Below, in pieces: positions 12,801 through 25,400 of a DNA stretch of 64,000 nucleotides. Position 1 is the first letter of the stretch, and each line of letters begins with the position of its first letter. The stretch lies in assembly GCA_963682175.1 (NCBI GenBank), contig OY821775.1, positions 5,084,001 through 5,148,000 of the forward strand, in the 5' to 3' direction. Position numbers and translations under genes: made by a program. The notes under the pieces were generated by a model, which was given only the letters and a program-made list of their open reading frames with translations, searched no databases and was not told the DNA's origin. This DNA is from Triglochin maritima (Eukaryota; Streptophyta; Magnoliopsida; Alismatales; Juncaginaceae).

Positions 12801-13849
12801 TTTCATGTTGTGTTCAATGCAATCATACCAAGTGACTGGTATACTCACTGTTTGTTGTCCAAGGTATTAGACAACGAGAACACTGAGCCATATCGAAGCT
12901 TCTGGGTGGATAAGGAAGCTTAATAGTTCCAAGAACTCCAATAATAGCAGGTACGCCACGTTCTAAAGCAAATTGTACTTGAGCTTCATGTGAATCTCTT
13001 GGTGCAAATGAATAGCTAATACATTTCTTTCTAAAAGGTATGCACCCCAACTTGCGACCTGAATAAAGTTTCAACTTTCAACGAAGAGAACCACGCATTC
13101 ACGACGTAATGAAAAACATAACTGTGACAAAATTGATGGTACCAATTGTCACTATGCAGTGGTGTCTACTATGTTACTAGGTTGGAGGATTAAGAAAAGG
13201 AGAGGAAACATACCCCACAACCTGTATCCAGTGCAGTTCGAACTGAGCCATCGGCAATCGGAATCACTGACGCAAGTTCATCAATATATGCATTTGCTCC
13301 TTGCGGAAACATAGTTCCTCCCCCAGGAAACTTGAATACATTACCCTCAAACTGAACCCAATTTTGAACTGCTTTCTCAACTGTGAGGCTCTTATGAGGG
13401 ACATTTGCAAAAGCAACGTAGTCTCGGCTTTTTGGCCAGGAAAATGGATTCAAGTACCCCATGGGCGCTGGGATAAGACAATCCAATTTCTCTTTCGGCA
13501 GTGGACAATGACTTTCTCGATAAGCCATATTTTCCCTTGGAAAGGCCATTGCTCTGTTCTGGTCATGACAAGGAGTATAATCCGTGTAGCGTGAATCACA
13601 AGGTTCAAAAACTTTCCCACTTGTATCAAATGCAATACTACCCTTCTTTTTGTTATGTGACTCGAAACTTAAACTCGGTGCGGTACCACAGTCTGACATG
13701 TCATTCACTAACTTTGCTAGATTATCGCCCTTGATCCCTCCCATTTGCCATGCTCCTAGTTCAAAGAAGAAACAGCACAGGGCAACCACAACAACTACGG
13801 AGATGCATCTTCGGGTCCTGTTTCCGGCGGTCTCTGTCCTCGATCTCAT
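9846..13849 (-). CDS. Probable methyltransferase PMT2/PMT14-type (DUF248), with a 1-base frameshift in exon 2
   Basis: Type II Golgi membrane protein of the PMT/QUASIMODO2 family, thought to methylate cell-wall polysaccharides. Six exons fit the family: 13849-13214, 13058-12849, 12574-12280, 11299-10910, 10334-10257 and 10077-9846, 1841 bases. One base is missing for an open frame of 613 aa, the usual family length. A membrane anchor lies at residues about 14-34 ([17 protein letters not shown]). The SAM-binding motif DTGCG is at about 208-212, and a second methyltransferase half begins [17 protein letters not shown]. The C-terminus is [20 protein letters not shown]. Exon 2 starts in frame as [15 protein letters not shown], but [13 protein letters not shown] follows one frame over, near 13010-13015. 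Exon 2 is 210 bases where phase requires 211. This may be an assembly error or a real disabling deletion. The Met at 13849 matches family starts just before the anchor. Confidence 0.9.
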
Positions 13850-14700
13850 GGTAAAGCTGTAGAATAATTGACACAACCACTTCAACTTACTAGAACCCCA
13901 CAAAATGTATCAATCTGAAATTCCTTCTCAGAAAGTAAATACTGAAAGTCTGAAGGTATGGCTATCAAGCAGGGAGACAAAAATTTACTGAACATTTACA
14001 GAACAAAAAAAAATGCATTATTTGAAATTGCACAAACAAAAGCATTGTCAGTTGTCATGCCCATCCAGGATTCCGAAGTCCATGTCACCAACTAAATTTG
14101 TGCAGAAAACCAATCCTACTAACAGAATAGATTCTATAAGGGCATACTAGTAAGAATCCCAGAGTCCTAGAAGCAATCAGTGGCCAGAGGCGGTGCCATG
14201 TTGAGTTGGGAGGTCGACTCCTCTTGGATTTTGGGATTTCGCCTAGTTTCCAAGGACTCCGCCCCCTGCGGATTTCCAAGTCCACCTATTCCCTCCAAAT
14301 CCTTCATTCCATCCCACCAAAAAGAAGCCTCCTTTATCCCGACTAACTTGCCAATCCAAGACCTAACAACCATCAATTGAACTAAAAGGGCACTTCAAAT
14401 CAAAATGACAAAAAATAATAATCAGAATTTCGATACATTCCAAGGTCAAACGGCCGCAAGATCTCACCTTTCGACTTGCCAGAGCAGAATAAATCCCCAA
14501 AAATGTCAAACAGTACTGAAAAAAGGAATATCCCTTATCCCTCCCACAGGAAAGGGAAGTTTGACGACACGAAGAGCAAGCACACTACCACGAGTTTGGA
14601 GGAAGGAGAAGGAGAGGTGGTACAATTGCGATGGAGAATTGAGTATGACGGCGTCGGTTGGTTTCTAGGGTTGGAGAGGAGTTGTTAGGGGCGGATTCGG
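13850..14700 (-). promoter_or_regulatory. 5' leader/promoter region of the PMT gene
   Basis: This is the upstream region of the PMT gene. A GC-richer part at about 14,160-14,700 differs in composition from its surroundings and would fit a non-coding first exon separated by a leader intron, as is common in this family. Several open frames overlap on both strands here without family resemblance, so I do not call a gene. Confidence 0.35.
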
Positions 14701-15102
14701 ATTACATGTCGTTTTGGGTGGAAAAAAAAGGGGTAGAACGAGAGACCATGGAGTTGTTAAAACATGTTTGGAGGGACTGGGACTGGGACTGGGAGGGGAA
14801 AAGGCCAACTCATGAAGACAGATTTCCGACAGGACAGGAGGGAGTAAAAGCTGTAAAACTGTAAAAGTAAAACTCGATGAGGTCAGTTGACTTGTCGACG
14901 AATTAAACACGAGATCAGTAGATTTAGATTTGAATGAACTGATAGACACACACACACAACGAAATGAGAATGTAAGTGAGAATTATTTATTGACTTTTAT
15001 GTTTTTACTTCCGTCGAAAACGACTTTTCAATCAACCAGTTAGATATTCTCTGTAGTCGGTAGGAAGTAGACCGATGAGTGACATTCCATGACGAGGTCC
15101 CC

Positions 15103-15297
15103 CGGACGCAACCGAGTTGGTTAGGTACGTGGGTTCACGAACCTTAGGTCACAAGATCGAATCCCAACAAGACACTTTATTTAATGTTAATGCGTTCCGG
15201 TGAAAATGGTGTTGGATCACCCCCAGTTTGGAGCCACAACCCGCATGTCCCAAGTGGGGGCATGTGCCGGGAATTCCGGGTCATAAAAAAAAAAAAA
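15103..15297 (+). mobile_element. tRNA-derived SINE, copy 3
   Basis: The plus-strand copy begins GGACGCAACCGAGTTGGTTA (A-box region), followed by the B-box AAGATCGAATCCC. Its body matches copies 1 and 2 (for example GCGTTCCGGTGAAAATGGTG) and it ends in a run of 13 A (15285-15297). The sequence is close to copy 2. I could not find a clean flanking duplication. Confidence 0.9.
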
Positions 15298-15625
15298 TCG
15301 ATCGACGACCGACCCAAGGTAACAGTGGATCCATGGCAAAATCAACACCAGCGGATAAATGTGTAAATGGATGAATTACATTCATGGTTTCCAATTCCAA
15401 ATGCAAGAAACAGGAGCCTAAACGTTCAACTAGCCAGTGCATACATAATCCTGCAATTAAGTTCGTGAATGGAGGAACATCAGAACATGGACAGGATTGC
15501 ATTGCCTTCAATGTGCTCCACCGTCCAGGGCATGCTCTTTAAGATTTTTCTGAATTTCACGGGAAACTTAAAGGAGTACGGAATGGAGCTTCTAAAATGA
15601 CTTTTCCGAATGATGCATGTAGCAT

Positions 15626-16124
15626 TAGGGGTGCACATGGGTTGGGTTCAACCCGAAACCCAACCCGAACCCGACTGGTCGGGTCGGGTTGGGTCGGGTT
15701 GGGGAGGGGGTCGGGTCGGGTTGGGAAAATCAAAAACCCGAATTTTCGGGTCGGGTTCAGGTTGAGGGGGTCGGGTTGACCCAACCCAACCCGAACCCGA
15801 TTTTTTTTTTTTTTTTTTTAATTTTTTCCCAAATAAACCGGTCGACCGAACATCACTCGGTCGACCGTTTCCAACCCGAAAATTTCGTGTTTTCAAGCCA
15901 CCGGTCGACCGTTTAAGCACCGGTCGACCGAACCCGACCAAGTTTGGGAGAAAATTTCCGAATTCGGGTTCAACCCGATCCAACCCGACCCAACCCGAAA
16001 ATTTCAGGTCGGGTTGGGTTGAACCCAAACCGGTTCGGGTTCGGGTTGGGTTGGGTTTTTTCCCAACCCGAAAATTTCGGGTTGGGTCAGGTTGAGGCCC
16101 AAACCCGACCCATGTGCACCCCTA
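15626..16124. mobile_element. hAT-like MITE rich in CAACCCGACCCG motifs
   Basis: The 499-bp element has termini TAGGGGTGCACATGGGT and its exact complement ACCCATGTGCACCCCTA. Identical 8-bp copies of TGTAGCAT lie at 15618-15625 and 16125-16132. Start sequence and 8-bp duplication indicate the hAT superfamily. The interior is an array of GGGTTGGG/CCCAACCC repeats plus repeated GGTCGACCG palindromes near 15,840-15,930 and a T run of 19 at about 15,801-15,819. The open frames inside are low-complexity Pro/Gly repeats and are not genes. Confidence 0.93.
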
Positions 16125-16408
16125 TGTAGCATGAATAACACTCTCAACTTGCAAGCACACAACAGGGAGACCAACTCAGGGTAAAATGGACTTTCATAAG
16201 CTTGGCTCGACCACTTTAAATATTATTTACACCACAATGACAAAATTAAACCAAATTTCTGTTACAGAATAAATTACGATTTATCACTTACATTCTCTGC
16301 ATGTGGTCTGCTACCAAAGCAACGAACCTCTTAACTTCTCATGGTTGTATTTAAACAAGAAACGGCTTATGTTCCCAACTCTGCAGCCACTGATTTCTTC
16401 GCTAGAGC

Positions 16409-19400
16409 CTAGAGGTATTGCCGAAGGCTTTCACCCGTGAGTGTCTCCAATTCTTTGAAAATCTCTTGTGCAAGAGATCTTACAGGAAGCTCAACATCTT
16501 CAAGAAGTTCACCAAGGAATGGAATAGTCTCCGGCAGTGCCACCACGTATTCTTCTTTTAAGTGTTGCACTAAGTATTTGATTACTCTGAGACCCAGAAT
16601 CCGTGCTCGAGTTTGCTCGCTTCTTGTTTGCATAAGCACCTATAGCGTAGCCACAAGAGTGCCAATAAACAATGCCATCATGAGTCAAAAGGACCAAAAT
16701 AATTACCACAAAGTTTTGAAGTTCAACTCTTCAAGATAAATATCAAATGAGGCATAACAGTTTTAATATCGATGAAAGACTGTTAATCATCCTTGAACGA
16801 CCAGAAATATCATAGAGATGCAGAAAGGATCTGCAAATAGTGGGCATGTATGGTAGCATTTAAAGTGGGGTAGATCTAAGAAATATTTATATACTTCTAA
16901 TAATGCAACAGGTGCACCACTGCTGGAAAACGAAAATAAAAATCATATGTTTAATTTCAGGCAAAATTAGGATTTCTATCATTCATGTCTATCAATAAAA
17001 TAAGGCTGAGTACGAAATCATGGACCAGGAAAGCTGTGGTGCGCAAGAGACAAGAAAAATTCAGGGAAAATAACTTCTGTAATAGGATATGGTAGGTTGC
17101 AATATAGATATACTGAAATACATGAACCGGGCTAACTCTAGAAGGGTGGGTTCATCACTACAGATTGAACAATGAAAAAGGATCAAGATATCATGAATCT
17201 TGACAGTGTTAATCAGAAAATAAACGGATGGTTTAAGAATGTTAAAATTTACATATACAACACTCTACAGATGTTCTTACAACTAAGGAGACACAATATA
17301 GTATTTAAGTTGTTGATTGTTATGCTAGGTGCTGTATGTTCTCCATATGACTTGTGTTCTCTGTAGGACTGCAACCCAGAAGCATAAACACATGATTGGA
17401 AATTATAACATTACAACACCACGAGTCATTGTAACACTTAATAGATTAATAGATGGGATGAACTGACCTCATGGTTCAATTGCTTCCAGATATCATCAGA
17501 ACCTACAGTGATTGCCATCTGACCAAGGCAACAAACTAATGATTCATCGACTTCCTCAACGCCAGGCACATCCAATGAATTTTCAGGTAAGATTATCGGC
17601 TCCAAAATGAGCTGAGAAACAATAGGCTTCAACAGAATCTGCAAAAAAAGGGCAGAGTGGGCCCTTTGTCAATCAAATATATTTGCGAAAAATGAGAATA
17701 ACATGTTCAAGCATAAATGCACATAGCTTTACTTTTACAAATGACAGTACCAATGATTTCGCAATCTTCACAGAACAAAAGGTATGTGTTGCACCAACCT
17801 AACTATGCTCAACAAAAAGATCATAAAACTCACCTGAAAATTTGTGGAATCCAAGAACTTATAGTTTCCTGTGTCATAACGAAAACATTTATACAGAGAA
17901 GTTAATATCAATGCTCTCAAATGCCACTGATGTAGAGATAATTGCTTTGCTTGCAATTTGCCTTCTTCACCAGCAATAGCTTTCTTCCTCTTTTTAGACA
18001 AGGGAACGATATTCATCTTCGGATCCTCGGTTAAGTAGCATGTACAACCATCAACTAGGTATTTGAAATAGGGAACAAACAATGATCTACAGACATAAAA
18101 AAAATTAAGCCGATAATGCAAAAGATCAATCCAACTATCCAAGTACAACAATAACAACAAGAGTCTTAGCAAACTAGTTTGAGTAGGCTCGGAATGACAA
18201 AAATCAATCCAAAGTACATAAAAAAGTTACATCACAAACAAGAAAAGAAGAAATGTTGTAAATAAAAGTTTAATTGAGTTAGCAGATACAAATGCAGAAA
18301 CTCAGAAACTATGTTTCCTGCTTAGCAAGTGATAACGTGACTTCAAAAATATTGAATGACAAGAACCTCTCAATAACATTTGTACCTGCATTTGTAAGAA
18401 AAACTAGTAGAGCATGAATCAATCAAAACGAATCATAAAAAGAAACAAGGAAATGCATCAACCAAATCAAACTTTTCAGAAAAAGGCCAGGTTCAAGACT
18501 TGAAACCCAGTCCACCATGGGAAAAATAGAAAAAAGAAAGAAGGAATAAAAACAAATAATGCACATCAGAGCTCAAAAAGAAACTAAAGCTTCAGTCAAC
18601 AATTACTATTTAAGACATACCGCTCCTACAAGACTCCAAAACTAGAGGAAAGGAACAGTGCATGAAGTCATTCAAGAAGCACACTATTTTTGTTTCAATC
18701 AATCTACTGTAAAGTGAAAAGCAATATCACATGAGTTGTTAAGATTTCAACCTAGAACACTTAACCATGCTTAGCATCGAGTGCCACTATTGTCACTACA
18801 AATTCAAAAGACTAGGCAGTTCGATCTTCGATGCCTACATTTGTAAACCACGTGTGCATATACAAGTTATCGAAATTGAAATTTTACATATGCAGCAAAG
18901 CACTAACAACTAGAAGCAGCAAAAGAATTATCAGTACAAAATTAACAAATTATCAGCTGCAAGGATTACAGAAAAGAAAGGAAGCAAGCAAGGAAGGCGT
19001 ATCATAAAGGGAATACCAACCCAGAGTAAAAGTTATAAAAGAAAATTATAAAACTTGACACAGGTGTAATGACTCTGCCATAATGAAGAAAAAAATGATC
19101 TTCAAAATGATATTTAGATATTTAGTGCGTATTAATTGATATTTATTGGATGTTAATTGAAATAAAATAAAATGAAGTAAATCGCAGATCCTAAAGATTT
19201 AATTGATTGATAAAGGAATAAACCATTTTACTGACTGGAATTCCAGAATCAACAATATAGTAAACAACCATGAACTACATTAGTTTCAAAATCCAAAATA
19301 TCAAACATCAGTGTAAACGAAGACTAATGCCCGTAAGATTAGATTGTACATACCGCTGATGTTCTGCTAGCATATTAACCAAGTTGAAGAAGGATATGGC

Positions 19401-22400
19401 TCGCTCTGTGCTCCTGCTTGTTGAATCATTAACAATTACTTCAGACTCCGCCCATTCCAGACTTTGGAGAAAAATAGGTCTGAACATGCTTTCAGTCAAT
19501 TTCAGCGTCAGAACAATGATTACACGAATAACATTCTGCTCAACAGTATTTATGTTCTTCAGTGATTGCGGGTGTTGACGACGGAGATCAAGAGCCATCA
19601 AGCAATGTTCAAATATCTTCGAGTAATATGATCCAATGGAAGATCTGTCCATAGCACTAGTGGCGGTGGCAAGCATGTCAAAAGCCAACGATAAGCTTTC
19701 ATCGCCAGAGTCAAGAGCTTTCGGATACACTTTGAAAAGGTGTGGTAAAGTAAGGCGAACCTGCAATGCAGCAGCAATGCAATGTCAAGTGTATGTCTTC
19801 TCAAACGAGGATTACATATAAGAAACTTGGAAAGTCAAAAGATAACATACAGGAATTTTCTCCATAATAAGCTTTCTGATAACAGCAGCAGTTGATTTAA
19901 TTCTGGGATCTGATCCTGATACATACTCGTTCTGAAGTATCAAAAGCTTGATAATGTCTTCGAGGTAAGGATTCAGGAAAAGACCGAGATGTTCTATGAA
20001 GGACTCCAAAACCATAAGAATATTAAGGGGAAGCAGCAACCTGCAACTTGATGTTGAACCATGTTTCTTCCTTTGGCCAACCTTTTGTTCCTCAGCCGGG
20101 TAATCAGGAATACATTTGGATTTCTCTAAGACGTTTTTAATGAGATCGGGGAGCTCGGGCAATGCTTTTGATCCAAGTATATTTATCAGTGCACACATAC
20201 ATTTCAGGCAACCTGATGCTAGGTTAATGTCTTTCGACATGATATGCTTTGCGACCACTGTAAGAGATGACCTGCAAATTTGATCATTGGATGGAAACTC
20301 CTTTACCAATGTTTCAACGCAGGAAATTGCAGCAAGCTTGGCAGAAGATAAATTGTCATCAGAGCAGTCAATTAATTGAATCAATTTGAAACACATCTTG
20401 CTAAAAGACTCGCTAGTCCTTTCATCCACATAGTGTCTTTTGCTACCAAGCTGGTTAAGCTTTTGTCTATGCTTTGTCGAAGCTAGCTTAGCTATCTTCA
20501 AAGTCTCACACAGGAATCCAAGCGTCTGCAGTCGCAACAAGAATATTAATTTCCCCAAAGAAAGTCATATTTTTTCCTCACACCCATGAATTCACATATC
20601 AGGGCTCATCTAAGGGTATAGCCAGTCACAGATGCAAATTGATTCACATGAGGGAAAAAACAAGTATGACATACCTTCTTACTGACATGCACATCTCCAT
20701 GCTCCAGCAACCTCGTAATACATTCGTAGAATTCAGAGGGAACCATTATACTTGTAACAGTTTTTAAAATGCCTAACTCAAGTTCTTTAAGGTGCCTCCT
20801 GAGGCCACTATGAATGGTTCTCTTTAGTTGGACAGATTGCAATTGCAGAATGATCTTTCCCAAAAGTTCTCCCAGTATAATCTACAAAGTTTACAACACC
20901 ACCACATGTTGTAAGGCTGATAAAGAAAACACACATTGCAATTGGAATGCAACTCATGAAATGAAAAGATAAGTGCAAAAATTGGAAAGATAACTATAGA
21001 AGAAAAAAATAGTACTTTGTTTTAGAAAAACAAAAAGACAGATATGCAGAAGTACAACGCTCATTTCAAACATCATCCTGGCAACTGTAGTGTTATTGGA
21101 TTGACTCACACCAAGAAATGATAAAATCATATTGTACCAACGTACCACGGAATATACCATAAAAGCAAATGTACCATGATAGCAGACTGCTAAGTCGTAT
21201 ATATTGAAGAATAAATGCGGTCCTAATAAATGTCGGAACATTTTGCTCTTACAAATTTGCGATGGCCAATGGAAGATTCCAAATCGCAAGCTCAATTCAT
21301 ACTTTGCAAGGGGTATTCTTCCTCTTCAGTTAAGGGTACACAAATACAATCCTAATAGATTAAGGGACATCTAGCTGTTAAAAATAGTGATGGATGATTC
21401 TAAATTGCAAGCTCTATTCACACTTTGCAAGAGGTATCCTTCCTCTTCTGTTGAGATTAACAGTAGGGGCAGGCCTTAAATACCTCGTCAGTCATCACAC
21501 TACTGTAATGGTGTAAAATGACAAGCTATTAGTAAAGATTAATTCTGGATTTCTGTGTGAACTGCACCAGATACGACAAGATTAGTGGCAAGCTCTGGGA
21601 TCTACCTACTCGGCCTTTCCTACCCGATATACCCAGTCATTTTCCAAGAAAAGATTTGTGCCAGGTCCACCCACTAAGAAGCAAATTTTGAGGACAAAAG
21701 AGGAGTCGAAGTGGTCAATCCGACTCTTATATAAGTTCTACATAGATGTCACTTACTCACTTGCGATCCAAAATTATATGTTTGATATATTTTTATACAA
21801 GAAATGTTTAGTGGGTATTACTTTAAAGTTTCCAAGTGATGAATTATAGGTATCCTATATAAACAAGGATTTTGTCAGCGTGATGTCAAAAAATGTTAAT
21901 TACATCAAGTGGAAAAACATATTAGATTTAATAAGAAACATAATGATATTACGATTTTTGACATTTAAGAGACTTTTGAAGTAATATACCTGAAGATTGA
22001 TCCTGTCTTGCCCAGATTCAAGCTCAAAAGCCAACTCTGTTGAATGCAACTTTTGCATTATAAAGTGCAAAACTAAAAGAAATTCAGAATGATGCTCATG
22101 TTGATCATCAGATCGAATTTCCTCAATAAGATTGATCAAACTTGAGAGCCAGATGTTGCATGGAAATTGATTACAAATTTCAAGTGCAAATAGATACTCC
22201 CACTGTCCACGGATTTCATCAGTTAAGGTCATATCATCCGTAATATCTTCATAATCAGAAAAAAAAATCTTTCGTAAAGCCAAGGAACGAAAAAGAAGGG
22301 CTATAAGGGTGCCCAAACTATTTTTTTCACTCAAAGTCCTGAAAGTAAAGAAAAATATTGTATCAATTAAAATGAAAAGAAAATGAAATATGCCCTGTGC

Positions 22401-25400
22401 CGTATGCTATGCTATTATGGAGTAGAAATACCTCAAAAGGTACACCATAAGTGATAACCGGCGGTTTACTCCTACTTGTGGCAACACATTGATGAAGACC
22501 TGAAAACAAGCTTACTATCATAAAAACGCAACAAGCTGCAAACAAATACCTATCCAGAAGAACTTAAGTAGAGAAATATACCTCGAGGAGATTCTTTGTC
22601 CCATTTGCCATAGATAACCATCGAGGAACTATAGCAGTGATTAAATTCTCTAGCACATGCTGTGATTGACTGTCATTCTAGTAATGTGAAAACCCCAAGG
22701 TAATATCGGCAATGTAAAAAAAACTATTAAAATTTAATGAATATGGAAATTATTCTGCTCATTGTTCGGTAAGAAGTTGTGGTAATGCTCCTCCAAAACA
22801 GAAATAAAGAAAAGTGCAACAAAAGGTTTATCCGCAAAAACCAATAGAAAAAGTTTATACACAAAAGGTACAAATATTGGGCAGTGTTTTAGAAAGCAGA
22901 TTGAACAAAACTATGTTATAAATGAGGGTTTTCGGCTGCAAGTGGGAGGATACCTGTTTTATGGCAGCTTCTCCAATCACACTTAGTAGGTCAACTGTAC
23001 ATTCTGAAATCCATTCTGAGGAAATCTTGGCAAAGACAGACATTAGCGAAAATATATGATTACGGGTCACGGCATCCTCAGTGGAATGGGCACACTCGAC
23101 AAGAAGCTTTACTTTGCTTGTGGTATGCATATCAATCTGAATATTGATTAACTTATTAATATGCAAAAAAAGGCTAGAAACAGTGAGATCAAAGGCAAAA
23201 TAAAGATGCATAACATTACCGATGGATCAGAATCATCAGACAATAATGAAACAGTAACATCTCCAAGAATCATTAAAATTCCCTGTTTAGCATATGCTAG
23301 TGCATCAGTGTTCTGAGAGAAACCTACGGAAACCTCAACTCCTTCCTTGTTTCTATCGCAATTATTTTGAAACCACTTTTTGCAAAACAGGTCTTTAAGA
23401 AAATGAAAAAGTGGATCAACCAGACTTTTCCTACAAACAGTAGACAATTTAATGAGAAATTATACCAAGGAAGTGGTAATTATGAATATAAGAATTAATG
23501 GAAACCATTGGAACAGTAACAATATCAAAGTACAAGTTAAAACGAAAACCTGTTCTTAATATCCTTCTTTAGCATCAATATATCAAGCAAGGAGTTCAGA
23601 AATGAAAGGGTTTTCTCGCCATCATAGAAGACGCTGCTGAAACAAAGGAGATGCTCCTGCAACTTCTCCCGTCTCTTCCTCTTACAGCTATCAGTGTCAT
23701 AATTGGCTGAAAGAATCAGCTCAAGAATGTTGACTACCGAAGAACAATTAACCTGAAATAATTAAAATATGGGTATTAAACATCATTATCTGAACAGAAA
23801 AGATGCAGAGAACCAAAAGAATGAGATCAAAACGTACAAAACTATCAAGTAATAGGGGAAGTATTCACAAGTTTTAAATTTGTGTAACAGTAATTTTTCC
23901 TGCAAAAGTTTTTTTTGTGTAAAATTTCAGTTGACCAGCTGACCTCATCAATGATAGTCATGAGGTTTCCACACAAACATGAAGATAATATGTCAAACCT
24001 TTTAACCAATTCCCCCTTCAGCCCTTCCCTCTCCCAAAAAAGTTTACAAAAACCCTTGATTGCTTAATAATGGGATTATGAAAATGAACATAAAGATGGA
24101 AGCGTGCAACAACAGATGGAAGGAACAAACATTTATACGCAGGAGTGCTTCTTTAGCTGCAATTTGTATGTTGCCATTATCATTTCGGAACAGAAGGACG
24201 AGGTGGCCAAAAATAATATCCTGTCCAAAAACAAATACCATTTAGATGGTGGGACAGAAAATTTCAATTAAAATTATTTTTTAATAGAAAATGAGAGATA
24301 AACACAATATACTACCATTTTTCACCAGACAAGATTAAACACAAGGTGGACAATAACATTTACCAATCTAAGAATGCACGTGATGGTACTGACCTGGGTT
24401 TCACTCTTAAGCTTCTGGTAAAACACATTAGTCAAGCTCTGTAAGGTGGCCACACAAGGTCTGGTAATAGCTGGATCTTCCAATGATGCCCCATCAACCT
24501 GATTTTTTGTGCCAAAATAAAAATTACAACAGGAGTAACAAACACTCTCAAAAGGTATGTTATTAATGTAAATCAATATATCAAGGTTCAGCTCTTTTTT
24601 TTAAATATGACTTTTCATGTCAGATAGGATGGGAGTTTGTCTTATCTTAGCGGAAGGTATGTCTAACCACAGGATAAGTACGATATCAACAGCTTAGAGA
24701 TTATAACCATCTTCATGGGTGAGAGTAAAGCATGTGTCAAAATCCTTTTCCAGGCTGCGTGATAACTGGAAATTGCGGATAGCTATACTAAGTTACTAGC
24801 CAAGACCATCTTCCTTTTCCCTCCTTTAATGACGTCATTTTTCTCTCCAATGTCATTACATATTTCATATTTGTTGATTCACAAGAGAGAGGATTATTTT
24901 AGGATGATTAGCTCTATGCTTCTCTTCTATGTACAGGACAGAACACATCCAATGACCGTAAGGTCCGTAATGGAGATACCAACCAAAACAGGGAAAAAAC
25001 TGACGACGACAACTATCTACCCCGATACTCCAAAAGATATGCAAGATGTATTTTGACATCTTTTGAATGTTGAAATTCTCAGACATTTGGCCAAGCGAGA
25101 GTCTATTATCTCTATGCAACTAAGCTTTTAACTGTCAAGCAATATTCATTCCATTAAACATGTATACCATGTTAGAGCCATCTAGTTAAAAGATATAGGT
25201 AGTAGAAGTGCGTAAGCATTTTTGTCAAACTATTAAAAGAGTTTGTGAAATTATGTAACTAGCTGCAAGGATTAGAGAAGAGAGAAAAGAATACTACAGA
25301 ATTTGAGGAAAATTAAACCCTTGAACAGGAAGATAAGGAAAAAGAATTGGAGTAATAACCAACCTGCAATGTCTTGATTTGATGATCAAGATAATGCGAG

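Noticed and set aside
14085..14955. Cluster of open frames on both strands upstream of PMT
   Set aside because: No frame shows family similarity or splice logic; the GC-rich patch is better explained as the PMT leader and promoter.
15103..15200. tRNA gene suggested by A-box and B-box
   Set aside because: The sequence lacks a cloverleaf and anticodon arm, continues into a shared body and ends in poly(A), so it is a SINE.
15557..16129. Overlapping Pro/Gly-rich open frames on both strands
   Set aside because: They are translations of CAACCCG/CGGGTTG repeats inside a hAT MITE with clear ends and an 8-bp duplication.
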